A DNA stretch of 64,000 bases from a virus: IMG/VR virus record IMGVR_UViG_3300047564_002155, positions 62,001-126,000 of that record, one strand, 5' to 3'. The notes under the pieces are model-generated. The model was not told the DNA's origin, ran no database searches, and saw only the letters and a program-made list of their open reading frames with translations. Of the stretch, positions 6,596 to 16,377 are shown one piece after another. Positions within the stretch are counted from its first letter, which is position 1. Each line of letters begins with the position of its first letter. A program made the position numbers and the translations under genes.

Positions 6596-8245
6596 ATGAA
6601 AGTAAATAACATTTTAGCTGAATCTGCTGGTTTCAACAAGAGAATGTCTGAAGAGACTAAAGGTATCGTATCTAAATGGGCTAAAACTGGTCTTTTAGAA
6701 GGTTTATCTTCAGATTTTGAAAAGTCAGGAATGGCTACTCTACTTGAAAACCAAGCAAAGCAATTAGTATCTGAAGCATCTGCTACAGGTACATCGGCAA
6801 ACTCTGAAGAGTGGAGCGGTGTCGCTTTACCTTTGGTACGCCGTATCTTCTCTGAAATCGCAGCGAAAGAATTCGTTTCGGTTCAACCTATGAACTTACC
6901 TTCGGGTCTTGTATTCTACTTGGACTTCAAGTATGGTACAGGTCAACCAGGTTTCACTACTGGTTCTGGTAAAAACTCACAAGCTGATTCAGTATTCGGT
7001 ATCACCGAAACTGGTTCAAATGCTACTGGTGGTCTTTACGGAGACGGTCGTTTCGGTTACACTATCAATGAAACTCAATCTGCTGCGTTAGGTTATGGTT
7101 CACTTGGTGCTAGTAACGTAGCTACTAGCTCATTAAGCGAATCAGACTACAACTTTGACACCGCGTGGTCAGCATCAGTTTACGTTAACTACCCAGGTAT
7201 TTCTGGTGGTGTATCTATCCACACTTTGAGCGTATCTGCGTCTTCAATCAGCGGATTTGATTCAAATGGTGTTAAGGCGTTCCAACCAGTTGGTGATGCT
7301 GTAACTGCTTACTACCCACAATTCACTACTTACAACTCTACAACTGAAGTTGTCAAGTTTGTTGTATTGGGTGATGTTGACAATGGTGACACTGTTGTTA
7401 TCAAGTACCAAAAGCAACCAACTGATATCACTCGTGGTGACTTTGAACAATCAACTTCAGGTTTCGCTGCAAACCCAGAAACCGATTTAGGTATTCCTGA
7501 ATTGAACGTAGAGCTTCGTTCTATTCCAATCGTTGCTAAGACTCGTAAGTTGAAGGCACAATGGACTCCAGAATTCGCTCAAGACTTGAACGCATACCAC
7601 TCAATTGACGCTGAAGCTGAATTAACCTCAATGTTGTCAGAGTACATCTCACAAGAAATTGACCTTGAAATCTTGGATATGTTACAACAAAACGCATTGA
7701 CTACTGGTCACTGGTCGGCTAAAGTTGGTTACGAGTGGAATGGTTCATCATTCGCTCAATCTGCGGCTAACTACACTGCATACATCCAAGGTACTTGGTT
7801 TGCTACATTAGGTACTGTTCTTCAGAGAGTATCTAACCAAATCCACGCTAAGACTATGAGAGGTGGAGCAAACTTCTTGGTAGTATCTCCTGATGTTGCA
7901 ACTATCCTTGAGTCTATTCCAGGATACACCGCAAATGGTACAGGTGAAGCAATGCAGTTCGCAATGGGCGTATCTCAAGTAGGTTCATTCGCTAACCGCT
8001 ACACTGTTTACAAGAACCCATACATGCAATCAAATATGATTCTTATGGGCTTCAAAGGTGCTCAATTCCTTGAGACTGGTGCTGTTTACGCTCCATACAT
8101 CCCATTGATTATGACTCCTCTTGTGTACGACCCGAAAAACTTCCAACCTCGTAAGGGTGTAATGACTCGTTACGCGAAGGAAATGATTCGTGGTGAGTTC
8201 TACGGTAAAGTATTCGTTCACGGTCTTGAGACTGTTGGACAATAA
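6596..8245 (+). CDS. 23: Major capsid protein (T4 gp23 type)
   Basis: The HK97-fold shell protein of the head, 549 residues (T4 gp23 is 521). The N-terminal propeptide MKVNNILAESAGF, then LLENQAKQLVSE, is followed by LVRRIFSEIAAKEFVSVQPM and LPSGLVFYLDFKYG, the characteristic gp23 core start. The likely maturation cut is after Glu60 (LVSE before ASATG), fitting the hydrophobic-X-Glu rule and the position of the T4 cut after residue 65. The C-terminal part (LVVSPDVATILES, VGSFANRYTVYKNPY, RGEFYGKVFVHGLETV) is also typical. An AAGGA site precedes the ATG, and a strong terminator follows the gene. Confidence 0.95.
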   Translation: MKVNNILAESAGFNKRMSEETKGIVSKWAKTGLLEGLSSDFEKSGMATLLENQAKQLVSEASATGTSANSEEWSGVALPLVRRIFSEIAAKEFVSVQPMNLPSGLVFYLDFKYGTGQPGFTTGSGKNSQADSVFGITETGSNATGGLYGDGRFGYTINETQSAALGYGSLGASNVATSSLSESDYNFDTAWSASVYVNYPGISGGVSIHTLSVSASSISGFDSNGVKAFQPVGDAVTAYYPQFTTYNSTTEVVKFVVLGDVDNGDTVVIKYQKQPTDITRGDFEQSTSGFAANPETDLGIPELNVELRSIPIVAKTRKLKAQWTPEFAQDLNAYHSIDAEAELTSMLSEYISQEIDLEILDMLQQNALTTGHWSAKVGYEWNGSSFAQSAANYTAYIQGTWFATLGTVLQRVSNQIHAKTMRGGANFLVVSPDVATILESIPGYTANGTGEAMQFAMGVSQVGSFANRYTVYKNPYMQSNMILMGFKGAQFLETGAVYAPYIPLIMTPLVYDPKNFQPRKGVMTRYAKEMIRGEFYGKVFVHGLETVGQ

Positions 8246-8270
8246 TAATCGTTAGAACAACGAGTAATCT

Positions 8271-8298
8271 AAAGGGGGTCTTCGGACCCCCTTTTTTT
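8271..8298 (+). terminator. Rho-independent terminator after the capsid gene
   Basis: AAAGGGGGTC and GACCCCCTTT form a perfect 10-bp stem closed by a TTCG tetraloop and followed by a T-run. It ends the head transcription block before the phoH-like gene. Confidence 0.92.
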
Positions 8299-8358
8299 AT
8301 TATACCCAAGATACTTATACTAAAGGTTTTATAATAATAATTTATCTATAAAGGGTTT

Positions 8359-9015
8359 ATGGAGAATACGGAAAAACGAGTTCCAAAAGGTGATATTAAA
8401 TTTTCAATTAATTTATCCGATGAACAAAAACACGCAAAATCACAAATCCTTGAACATCCATTTAATTTTATTTTAGGAAAAGCTGGTAGTGGTAAAACCC
8501 TACTCGCAGTTCAGATTGCATTGGATTTGTATTTCAAAAGAGAAATCAACAAAATTGTTATCACGAGACCTACTGTATCTAATGAGGACAATGGATTTTT
8601 ACCTGGTTCTTTGGAAGAAAAAATGGAACCTTGGTTAGTACCAATCCGTTCTAATATGAAAAAGGTATACGATAAGTGGATTGTCCTTGAAAAAATGGAA
8701 AAAGAAGAAAACATTGAATTGGTTTCTTTAACACATTTTCGTGGTAGAACTTTTGATAATTGTGTATGTATAGTAGATGAGTTTCAAAACTTAACTAAAA
8801 CACAATTAGCAATGGTATTGGGTAGATTGGGTAAGGGGTCTCGTATGATTCTTACAGGTGACGCTCAACAAATTGATTTAAAGTTTTCAAACGATTCAGC
8901 AGTACACGATGTTGCTAAATTAAAAGAATCAAGATTTGTATACACGGTTAATTTAAAAGATAATCACCGACACGAAGCTCTTGATGAAGTTTTAAGACTA
9001 TTATATTCTTTCTAA
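8359..9015 (+). CDS. phoH: PhoH-like ATPase
   Basis: A P-loop ATPase of the PhoH family, commonly carried by phages; its cellular role is not settled. Walker A is GKAGSGKT (residues 40-47). An ITRPTVSNEDNGFLPG segment typical of PhoH follows, then Walker B as CIVDEFQNL, and a sensor-like LTGDAQQIDL. Length (218) is close to the single-domain PhoH size. It follows the capsid terminator and stands alone before the fibre genes. The ATG at 8359 has only a weak AAGGG upstream. Confidence 0.9.
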   Translation: MENTEKRVPKGDIKFSINLSDEQKHAKSQILEHPFNFILGKAGSGKTLLAVQIALDLYFKREINKIVITRPTVSNEDNGFLPGSLEEKMEPWLVPIRSNMKKVYDKWIVLEKMEKEENIELVSLTHFRGRTFDNCVCIVDEFQNLTKTQLAMVLGRLGKGSRMILTGDAQQIDLKFSNDSAVHDVAKLKESRFVYTVNLKDNHRHEALDEVLRLLYSF

Positions 9016-9028
9016 TAAGTTATGTTTA

Positions 9029-9055
9029 ATCTCTAACTATTTATTGATTAGAGAT
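9029..9055 (+). other. Hairpin with a TATTTATT element in the loop
   Basis: ATCTCTAA and TTAGAGAT pair around an 11-base loop containing TATTTATT (9038-9045). It has no long T-run. It is possibly a weak 3' end of phoH or structure around the promoter of the next gene (start 9085, 39 nt downstream). Confidence 0.4.
9038..9045 (+). promoter_or_regulatory. Late-type TATTTATT element for the fibre block
   Basis: Lies in the loop of the hairpin at 9029-9055, upstream of the adhesin gene at 9085. Confidence 0.45.
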
Positions 9056-9084
9056 ACTATTTTATTAAGAGTTGGAGAACTTGT

Positions 9085-12000
9085 ATGGCCGATTACACAG
9101 GGTCTTTTAGTGGTTCATTTGAAGGCACATTTCTTGGTGGTGTAATATCATCATCGGCGCAATTGTCTGTTGATTGGAATGGTAGTGTTATTACTAACAA
9201 ACCAACCACAATTTCCCCATTCCAAGCAAATTCTATTATTTCAAATAATAGATTTAGAGAAACTACGTTTCCACCAATTTCATCATCAATATCATCACGA
9301 CTTACAGCCGTTGAGGTTAGTGTAGGTGCATTTGTTTCCGGTAGTGTTTCTCCGGGAACTATTAGTTCATCTGCTCAAATTTCAGAGTTAGGGTACTTAA
9401 CCTCTGCATCTGCTGCGGCTGCTGGATTTGGTACAGGTGGTGGTGAAACTTACACAGCCGGTCTTGGAATTACAATTTCAAGTAATGTAATAACTTTAGA
9501 CACAAGTTCTACACATTTTATTCAAGGTGTATCTGCATCTGCTGCTGCAAGTGGTTTTGGTGGTGGTGGGGGTTCAAACGCAGCTCCAATCATCAACGAC
9601 CAAACAATGTCAGCAGTTCCCGAAAGTTCATCCGCTGGTTATTCAGTTGGATTGATTACCGCTACGGATACTGAAGGTAATACTATTACATTTGGTGCAT
9701 TTACAATTTCTAATGTTTATTTAAGTTCAAATCCATCGGTAAACTTAACTTCATCATTGGGTGGAACTTCTTTATACGACCCTACTGTAAACCCATTCCA
9801 AGTAAATAGTTCGGGACTTATTACTCGTAAAAATAGTGTTTTCTTAAATTCAGATGTAGCTGATAACTATGTTTATTTAGCTACCGTTACCGACGCATTT
9901 GCAACTACTACTGGTTCCGGATTTGTATACATTCCAATTTCAGCTCATAGTGCTACTACTATTGGTGGTAATAATTCAACTTATTATGTTACTGAATCTG
10001 CTGTTGCTGGAAACAATCTGACTACAAACTCTAATGGTAGAACCGTGAGTGATGTTACATTTACATCAACTGGCGTATCTCAAATGTGGGAAGTTAATTC
10101 AGTTCCAAGTGGATTTATTAGATTTACAAACGGAACCACAATATATACTGGCTCTACATCACTCGCACTTGAAGTTGATTCAAATATCAGCGGTTCAGCT
10201 AAATCCGGAAGTAACACAATTGCAATTCAAATTACTGCGTCTCAAACTGATTTTGAAACAACAAAACAATATAGAGACCATACTTTATACATCGTTAACA
10301 ACGCAGGACCAACGGGTTCTTTCTCCGATACTTCAGCTAACTTAAACACAAATGGCGCTAGACCCGGAAATACCCTATCAACCCTAACTTGGACTGATGT
10401 AGAAAGTGATACATTAGACCACGGAACATTTAATTTCCAAGTTGCTAATGGTGCTAGTATAACTGCAAATAGAAGTGGTAATAACTACTTAATAACCGCA
10501 AGTGCTAATTTAACAGCAGCTACATATTCCTTTACTGCAAGTATCAAGGATGTTCACGGATTTGCTACCGGAACTAAAGCACACTCGTTTGTAATTGCTC
10601 AAGCACCTCTTGGTACTTTAACAACAAATGGCACATTCTATGTTATAGAAACTGCTGTGAGTGGTAATTTGATTTACACAAGTACAAATGGTAGAAGTGG
10701 TACTCAAGGTGATTTAGGAGTGACATATTCACCGCCATACAATTCCGCTGTGGTAGCATCATTCACATCATCAGACGCAAGAGTTAACATAAACGCTGTT
10801 GGAAATTTAAGTGTTACTGGCATAGGTATTAGTGGTTCTGCCGGTGGTTCGTTTCCAGGAACTATAACACCAACGGTTACTTGGAGAGACCAATATAATA
10901 ATGTGGGTAGTAGTTCTATTACAATTAACATTGCAGTTAACAATGCTCCAACTGTAAGTTTGAATAATCCAGATACGGACAATCAAAACACAAACTTAGC
11001 AACCACAGGAACACGACTAACAAGATTAACTTGGACAGACGCTGAAAGTGACGCATTAAGTGTTCAGACATTTACACTAACGGGAGCTGGGGCTGCTTCA
11101 CTATCAAGTTCATATGATGGTTCTAATATATTTGGTATCTATGCAGCTAGTAATTTAGCGGCAGGGACCTATGGGTACACCGCAAGTATCAAAGACACAC
11201 ACCAAATCCGAACAGGTTCATATTTAAATACTATTACTATTTCTCAAGCAAGTAGTGGTTCTTTGTTAAATCCAAGCACTTACTATGTAGTAGAATCTGC
11301 TGTGAGTGGTAACTTTATAACAAGAGATGTAGATGGTAGTGGTTCTGCTGCTAGTGCAAGCGTATCATATCCAGCTGGGATTGGAAACCCAACGGCTACT
11401 AACTTCTCAGCATCAGATGCGTATGGTGTAATTACAATTCATCCAACTACGGCTGTATTGAGTATAAATCAAAATTTTAGCGGTTCAGTATCATTACCAA
11501 CCGAAGGTAATTCGTTTACAGCTAGAATATTTTGGAATGATATATATCAAAGTGGTAGTGGTGATATTAATATTAGTGTAACTAATAACTTAAACCCAAC
11601 CGCAAGTTTTGCAAATGCAAATTTAACTGCGCCCGTTACAACTAATACAACACTTGTAACAGTTACTTTGACTGACCCTGAAGTTGCTACCCCATTTTCA
11701 ATGTCGTTAAGTGGACTATCTGCAATTTCTATGTCAGCAGTTCCTCAAAACGCAGCAAGTTCTTCATATTTGTTAAAAAATAGTGTAGACATAAACGATG
11801 GTGTTACTTTGTCTTACACCGCAAGTGTATTTGACGCTTATAATAACCAAGTTAATTTTAATAGACAATTAATTATTGCAGAACCCGTGGCGGGTTCACC
11901 CGTTGTTTATATTTATCATCACACCGCTGGGTCATCTATTACTACTGAAGCTCAGATGATTTCCGCTCTTGGTGATCCTGACGCAGATGGTATTGCTTTA

Positions 12001-12450
12001 ACAAGTGGTTCTATTTTAGCATATTTAGTAACCGGAACCATAGGTGTTTCTTCATACACAACTCCAGCTGGACTTGGTAGTAGAGTTTTAACATTGGTTA
12101 CAAGTCAAAGTATGGATTCGTTAAGGGCTATAAGCGGTTCTTATGTAAATACTTCTGGTGTTAGTGGTGGTGGTGCTTTATTGGTAATTTTCCCATCATC
12201 ATCATTATTAGCAGATAAACCCACAACTATGTATGATGGAGTTCCGCCAGATGGAACGCCGACAAATGGTGAGTATTATGTTTATGGAAAAGATGCTGCT
12301 ATACCAGGAACAATTGGGTCTGGAGTATACTATTTTACAACCGATGTAGCTGTAAATGGTACGGACCGATGGGGTTTTGTATTTGGTGAAGGTAGAAACA
12401 CTAACAATTCACGATATTTCTTAATGCCTGACTCAGCGTCGGCACCATAA
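9085..12450 (+). CDS. Large repetitive adhesin or tail-fibre protein
   Basis: A 1121-residue Ser/Thr/Gly-rich protein with almost no Cys. The N-terminus (TGSFSGSFEGTFLG, then VISSSAQL) shares the ISSSAQ module with the next three genes. From about residue 180 it carries cadherin-like repeats. Three units start with YYV(T/V)ESAV(A/S)GN or FYVIETAVSGN, and two contain LTWTD(V/A)ESD. The C-terminal 180 residues form a different, non-repetitive domain (VVYIYHHTAG, then VYYFTTDVAVNGTDRWGFVFGEGR). It looks like an extracellular beta-sandwich adhesin for receptor binding or decoration. No enzyme motif is seen. GGAG lies 9 nt before the ATG. Confidence 0.75.
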   Translation: MADYTGSFSGSFEGTFLGGVISSSAQLSVDWNGSVITNKPTTISPFQANSIISNNRFRETTFPPISSSISSRLTAVEVSVGAFVSGSVSPGTISSSAQISELGYLTSASAAAAGFGTGGGETYTAGLGITISSNVITLDTSSTHFIQGVSASAAASGFGGGGGSNAAPIINDQTMSAVPESSSAGYSVGLITATDTEGNTITFGAFTISNVYLSSNPSVNLTSSLGGTSLYDPTVNPFQVNSSGLITRKNSVFLNSDVADNYVYLATVTDAFATTTGSGFVYIPISAHSATTIGGNNSTYYVTESAVAGNNLTTNSNGRTVSDVTFTSTGVSQMWEVNSVPSGFIRFTNGTTIYTGSTSLALEVDSNISGSAKSGSNTIAIQITASQTDFETTKQYRDHTLYIVNNAGPTGSFSDTSANLNTNGARPGNTLSTLTWTDVESDTLDHGTFNFQVANGASITANRSGNNYLITASANLTAATYSFTASIKDVHGFATGTKAHSFVIAQAPLGTLTTNGTFYVIETAVSGNLIYTSTNGRSGTQGDLGVTYSPPYNSAVVASFTSSDARVNINAVGNLSVTGIGISGSAGGSFPGTITPTVTWRDQYNNVGSSSITINIAVNNAPTVSLNNPDTDNQNTNLATTGTRLTRLTWTDAESDALSVQTFTLTGAGAASLSSSYDGSNIFGIYAASNLAAGTYGYTASIKDTHQIRTGSYLNTITISQASSGSLLNPSTYYVVESAVSGNFITRDVDGSGSAASASVSYPAGIGNPTATNFSASDAYGVITIHPTTAVLSINQNFSGSVSLPTEGNSFTARIFWNDIYQSGSGDINISVTNNLNPTASFANANLTAPVTTNTTLVTVTLTDPEVATPFSMSLSGLSAISMSAVPQNAASSSYLLKNSVDINDGVTLSYTASVFDAYNNQVNFNRQLIIAEPVAGSPVVYIYHHTAGSSITTEAQMISALGDPDADGIALTSGSILAYLVTGTIGVSSYTTPAGLGSRVLTLVTSQSMDSLRAISGSYVNTSGVSGGGALLVIFPSSSLLADKPTTMYDGVPPDGTPTNGEYYVYGKDAAIPGTIGSGVYYFTTDVAVNGTDRWGFVFGEGRNTNNSRYFLMPDSASAP

Positions 12451-12465
12451 TTTTTGGAGTAAAAA

Positions 12466-14958
12466 ATGCCAACAACTGCAGGTGATATATATGTAAGAAG
12501 TGGTACCCAGGGCGCATTTACCGAGGTAAAATACGTTCAGGGCGGATGGCTTACTGTTGATTCTTCATCTACTATGGTGAATATAGATGTATCAAGACTA
12601 CAACAAGGCCAATTGGTATTTGTTGAATCTCAAAATAAATTTTATAAAGCTACTGTTATATTAGCGGATTATATAACTATTTTTGACGACTCCGCTTCTT
12701 TTTCAGAGTATAGATTTTTAACATCAAGTATTTCTAATTTTGACAGCGAAGTATCACGTTCAGCTGCTATTGCGGGGTTTGGAAGTGGTGGTGGAAGTGT
12801 ACCTGCTGGGACTGTATCATCATCTGCTCAAACGATTGCAAATTTAAATGGAACCAACATTTTATCGGGTTCTATTCTTACATCAAGTGTAACTAATTTT
12901 GATACTGAAGTTTCTCGTTCAGCCGCAGCAAATGGATTTGGAGCATCAACTCTTCCAAGTGGTGTTGTATCATCATCTGCTCAAGTAAGTTATGTGTTGA
13001 TTTCAAACGTGCCATCGGGTATTGTTTCAAGTTCAACCCAAACTATTGCAAACTTAAATGGTAGTGGTATTCTTTCAGGTTCTTCAAGTGTGCCTGCTGG
13101 AACGATTAGTGGTTCTCAACAAATTACTGATTTAGGTTTTATCAACCAAAGTCAAACATCTTCAATGTCGGTTGCAACTGCTTCATATGTAAGTCCTACA
13201 TTTATTTCAGCATCTGCTGCCGCAAGTGGCTTTGGGTCTTCAACCCTTCCAAGTGGTGTGGTTTCTTCATCCGCTCAGGTTGTTGCAGCTCTACCTGTTG
13301 GAACAATAAGTTCATCGGCTCAGATTTTACCAATCTTAACCTCAAGTGTAACCAATTTTGATACTGAAGTATCACGCTCAGCAGCAACGGCTGGATTTGG
13401 AAGTTCTACTCTTCCAAGTGGTGTTGTATCATCATCCGCTCAAGTTATTAGTAACTTAAATGGCAGTGGTATTCTTTCAGGTTCCATTCCAACTTCAAGC
13501 GTAACCAATTTTGATACCGAAGTTTCTCGTTCTGCTGCTGCAAGTGGCTTTGGAAGTGGTGGTGGAGCTTCTGTTCCGGCCGGTACTATTTCATCATCTG
13601 CTCAAGTAATTGCATCTTTGCCGGCTGGAACTGTATCATCATCAGCTCAAATCCTACCAATACTTACTTCAAGTGTAACTAATTTTGATACTGAAGTTTC
13701 AAGGTCTGCTGCAGCTGCAGGATTTGGAAGTGGTGGTGGTTCAACTGATATTTCAGCACTAAACACATTTACATCTTCTATTCAAAGTGAAGTAAACGCT
13801 TTAAAAGCTGCTACAAGTTCTTATGTAACATCTGCTCAAACAAGTTCGTTTGTTACAAATTCTCAAACATCATCGTTTGCTATCAAAGCAGAAATTAGTG
13901 GTGCTTTTACACAAGACTCAAGTTCTATTTCAACTCGTTTAACATCACTTGAAGGAACGAGCGGTGGTGATGTAACTGCTTTAAATTTGTTTACTTCATC
14001 AATTCAAACGCAGGTTAATAACTTAACCGCTGAAACGAGTTCATATCTAACATCAGCTGATACATCATCATTCATCACAATTAGTCAGACATCTTCAATG
14101 TCGGTGGCTACTGCTTCGTATGTAAGTCCTACATTTATTTCAGCATCAGCTGCTGCAAGTGGATTTGGCTCCACAACTCTTCCAAGTGGTGTGGTTTCTT
14201 CATCTACTCAAATAGTAGCAGCCCTACCTGCTGGAACTGTATCATCATCCGCACAAACGGTTGCAAATTTGGTTGGTCAAAATGTTGTAGTAAATTCTAT
14301 TACTGCTCAACAATATGTGGTATCATCATCGGTATCATTCATTACCACTTCATTCTCAAGTGGTTCAACCGCATTTGGTGATAGTTTATCTGATACACAC
14401 ACATTTACAGGTTCAGTATCAATCACAGGGTCATTAAATATTGGTGGTCCATTTACTGTAAACAATGAAAACTTAAATGTATCAAGTGGTTCTATTATCT
14501 TAACAAATAGTAGTAGTATTGTTGTACTTGATAGTGGTATTATTAGTGGTACTTTTGTTGGTAATTTAAATTACAACTACATCACTAACTTACCTAATTT
14601 GATTTCATCATCAGCTCAAATTGCTGCTCTTGGGGCAGGTTTATTATCAAGTTCGGCTCAAATTGCGAGTGATATTAGTGGAGCATTTACTTCACTATCA
14701 TCTTCGTTTGCAAGTAGAATTACCGCTCTTGAAGGGGCTGGTGGTGGTAGTGGAATTTTCACACTAACTGGTTCATTCTACTCAACAACAAACAATGTTA
14801 AAATTACAGGTTCACTATCAGTTGGTAGTGGTTCATTTAAATCATTTGAAGTTGACTCAAATGGATTTGTGGTGTTAGGTGATATGACTAAAGACTTGAA
14901 TATCGCTCCGATTGGAACAATTGCTTACTCCGGAAGTAACTTTTACCTAATATCTTAA
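12466..14958 (+). CDS. Repetitive tail-fibre protein with ISSSAQ modules
   Basis: An 830-residue protein built largely from 40-60 residue units of the form LPSGVVSSSAQV, then NLNGSGILSGS, then TSSVTNFDTEVSRSAAASGFGS. At least six units occur, several nearly identical at the DNA level. Residues near 680-800 look like a trimeric beta-helical fibre (FTGSVSITGSLNIGG, then NVSSGSIILTNSS), and the last 50 resemble the end of a fibre shaft (YSGSNFYLIS). It has no enzymatic motif. It sits between two other fibre genes and is preceded by GGAG. The repeats make it a probable site of recombination between fibre genes. Confidence 0.75.
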   Translation: MPTTAGDIYVRSGTQGAFTEVKYVQGGWLTVDSSSTMVNIDVSRLQQGQLVFVESQNKFYKATVILADYITIFDDSASFSEYRFLTSSISNFDSEVSRSAAIAGFGSGGGSVPAGTVSSSAQTIANLNGTNILSGSILTSSVTNFDTEVSRSAAANGFGASTLPSGVVSSSAQVSYVLISNVPSGIVSSSTQTIANLNGSGILSGSSSVPAGTISGSQQITDLGFINQSQTSSMSVATASYVSPTFISASAAASGFGSSTLPSGVVSSSAQVVAALPVGTISSSAQILPILTSSVTNFDTEVSRSAATAGFGSSTLPSGVVSSSAQVISNLNGSGILSGSIPTSSVTNFDTEVSRSAAASGFGSGGGASVPAGTISSSAQVIASLPAGTVSSSAQILPILTSSVTNFDTEVSRSAAAAGFGSGGGSTDISALNTFTSSIQSEVNALKAATSSYVTSAQTSSFVTNSQTSSFAIKAEISGAFTQDSSSISTRLTSLEGTSGGDVTALNLFTSSIQTQVNNLTAETSSYLTSADTSSFITISQTSSMSVATASYVSPTFISASAAASGFGSTTLPSGVVSSSTQIVAALPAGTVSSSAQTVANLVGQNVVVNSITAQQYVVSSSVSFITTSFSSGSTAFGDSLSDTHTFTGSVSITGSLNIGGPFTVNNENLNVSSGSIILTNSSSIVVLDSGIISGTFVGNLNYNYITNLPNLISSSAQIAALGAGLLSSSAQIASDISGAFTSLSSSFASRITALEGAGGGSGIFTLTGSFYSTTNNVKITGSLSVGSGSFKSFEVDSNGFVVLGDMTKDLNIAPIGTIAYSGSNFYLIS

Positions 14959-14966
14959 TATTTATT
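14959..14966 (+). promoter_or_regulatory. Late-type TATTTATT element
   Basis: Immediately after the preceding stop and 52 nt before the fibre gene at 15019. Confidence 0.4.
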
Positions 14967-14967
14967 C

Positions 14968-14985
14968 TTGATATCAAAAAAGTTT
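14968..14985 (+). repeat. Intergenic repeat, copy 1 (TTGATATCAAAAAAGTTT)
   Basis: An 18-nt sequence beginning with the palindrome TTGATATCAA, repeated exactly at 16047 in the next intergenic gap. It resembles the upstream half of the early promoter at 47458 but lacks a TATATT box. Confidence 0.5.
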
Positions 14986-15018
14986 CGTTAATGCATTAAC
15001 AAAAATGGAGAACTAAAA

Positions 15019-16044
15019 ATGCCAAATATTCAAAAAATTGTAGTTAGTGGAAGTAGTATTTCACAACTATTCAACGATGCAGGATACCTTGCATCTGCTG
15101 GTAATGGAATCGTATCATCATCAGCTCAAGTATTAGCTAATTTAAATGCGTCGGGTATTGTATCATCATCTGCCCAAATTGACGATTTATTTAATATTGA
15201 CGGTCTGATTTCATCATCAGCTCAAATCGCTGCTCTTGGTGCTGGAATTGTATCATCATCCACTCAATTAGAGGGTGCATTTGATACTCGTTATTTAAAC
15301 ACAACGGGTGATAGTGTTGTATCATCATCCGCTCAAATCAATGTAACAAACGCTATTGTAGACGCTGCTGCTGGTATTGTTTACACTAAATTAAACTTTG
15401 ATGGTTCGGGATTCCTATCATCATCTGGTCAGCTTGGCGTAAACGATACTCAAATTTCATTATCAGGTTCTAATGGTGTAAGTATTAATGGTGGAACTGA
15501 TGGTTCATTTACACTTAACCAATCTACTACGGCATCATTTAATATCGCTATTCCAAGTGGTGTAGTATCTGCTTCAGCATTCTCATCACCATCACAAGGT
15601 ACGGTTCGTGCTACAATCAATGGTGTTCAAACCGATGTGGATACCGGTCTTCAAACAGGCGACTCACCACAATTCACAAACTTAACCTTAACTGGTGATT
15701 TATTTGTAGGTGGTGATACAGTCACAATAAACACGGCAAACTTAAACATTGAAGATAAGTTTATCTTATTAAACTCCGGTTCAGGTGGTTCTTCTGCTGA
15801 AGGTGGTATTATTGTTGAGTCATCTGGTTCAGTTGGAACGGGTAACGCATTCTACTATGACGCATCAGATGCTCGTTGGGCGTTAAAAGCTGGATTAAGT
15901 GCTACAAACACCGGCGCTGTAACCGCTGAAGCGTTTATGAGTGTTGCTGTTGTTGATACTTTTGCTAACGCAACTGGTAGTGCTTACTACAAAACAGGTA
16001 ACATTATTATTGATGGTCAAGACATTTACATTGTAACTGTATAA
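15019..16044 (+). CDS. Tail-fibre protein
   Basis: A 341-residue fibre protein. The N-terminus (MPNIQKIVVSGSSISQL) is homologous to that of the gene at 16378 (MPNWKKVVVSGSNVSQL), suggesting a shared attachment point. Four to five ISSSAQ modules follow. Residues 215-330 (SPQFTNLTLTGDLFVGGDTV, NLNIEDKFILLNSGSG, YYDASDARWALKAG) match the distal beta-structure common in phage tail fibres. No enzymatic motif. GGAG lies 9 nt before the ATG. Confidence 0.75.
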   Translation: MPNIQKIVVSGSSISQLFNDAGYLASAGNGIVSSSAQVLANLNASGIVSSSAQIDDLFNIDGLISSSAQIAALGAGIVSSSTQLEGAFDTRYLNTTGDSVVSSSAQINVTNAIVDAAAGIVYTKLNFDGSGFLSSSGQLGVNDTQISLSGSNGVSINGGTDGSFTLNQSTTASFNIAIPSGVVSASAFSSPSQGTVRATINGVQTDVDTGLQTGDSPQFTNLTLTGDLFVGGDTVTINTANLNIEDKFILLNSGSGGSSAEGGIIVESSGSVGTGNAFYYDASDARWALKAGLSATNTGAVTAEAFMSVAVVDTFANATGSAYYKTGNIIIDGQDIYIVTV

Positions 16045-16046
16045 TA

Positions 16047-16064
16047 TTGATATCAAAAAAGTTT
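16047..16064 (+). repeat. Intergenic repeat, copy 2 (TTGATATCAAAAAAGTTT)
   Basis: Exact second copy of the 18-nt sequence at 14968, ending 6 nt before the start of the small gene at 16071. Confidence 0.5.
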
Positions 16065-16070
16065 TGATTT

Positions 16071-16238
16071 ATGGCAAAAAACGATTCTCCAAAAGAAGTG
16101 GAACTCAAGCTCTCAACACGAGAGCTTGAGGCCCTTCTAATCGGATTGGGTGAGGTTCCCTTTAAAGGTAAAGACATTGAGTTTGTCTACCGACTCGCAG
16201 TCAAACTTCAAGAAGGAATCCTAAAGTCAAAATCCTAA
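16071..16238 (+). CDS. Small hypothetical protein (55 aa)
   Basis: A short ORF flanked by the 18-nt intergenic repeat and a clear terminator. It encodes a charged, helical peptide (MAKNDSPKEVELKLSTREL, then FVYRLAVKLQEGILKSKS). It shares nothing with the fibre proteins around it. Function unknown; the terminator immediately after its stop supports a real gene. Confidence 0.6.
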   Translation: MAKNDSPKEVELKLSTRELEALLIGLGEVPFKGKDIEFVYRLAVKLQEGILKSKS

Positions 16239-16242
16239 AAAG

Positions 16243-16268
16243 AAACCCTCCCAAGTGGAGGGTTTTTT
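16243..16268 (+). terminator. Rho-independent terminator
   Basis: AAACCCTCC and GGAGGGTTT form a 9-bp stem with loop CAAGT followed by a T-run, directly after the 55-aa gene. Confidence 0.9.
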
Positions 16269-16282
16269 ATTTGATATCTATC

Positions 16283-16290
16283 TATTTATT
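16283..16290 (+). promoter_or_regulatory. Late-type TATTTATT element
   Basis: Lies between the terminator at 16268 and the fibre gene at 16378, as expected for restart of transcription. Confidence 0.45.
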
Positions 16291-16377
16291 TAAGATTATA
16301 ATCATAAAAATCTTGGTTGTTGGCCCGAAAGGGAAGTGGGCACGAAAGTGTTACCAACCACAATAAAGGATGGGGAT

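Noticed and set aside
16336-16377. Upstream start for the fibre gene
   Set aside because: The extra residues do not match the paralogue at 15019, whose N-terminus aligns with the ATG at 16378.
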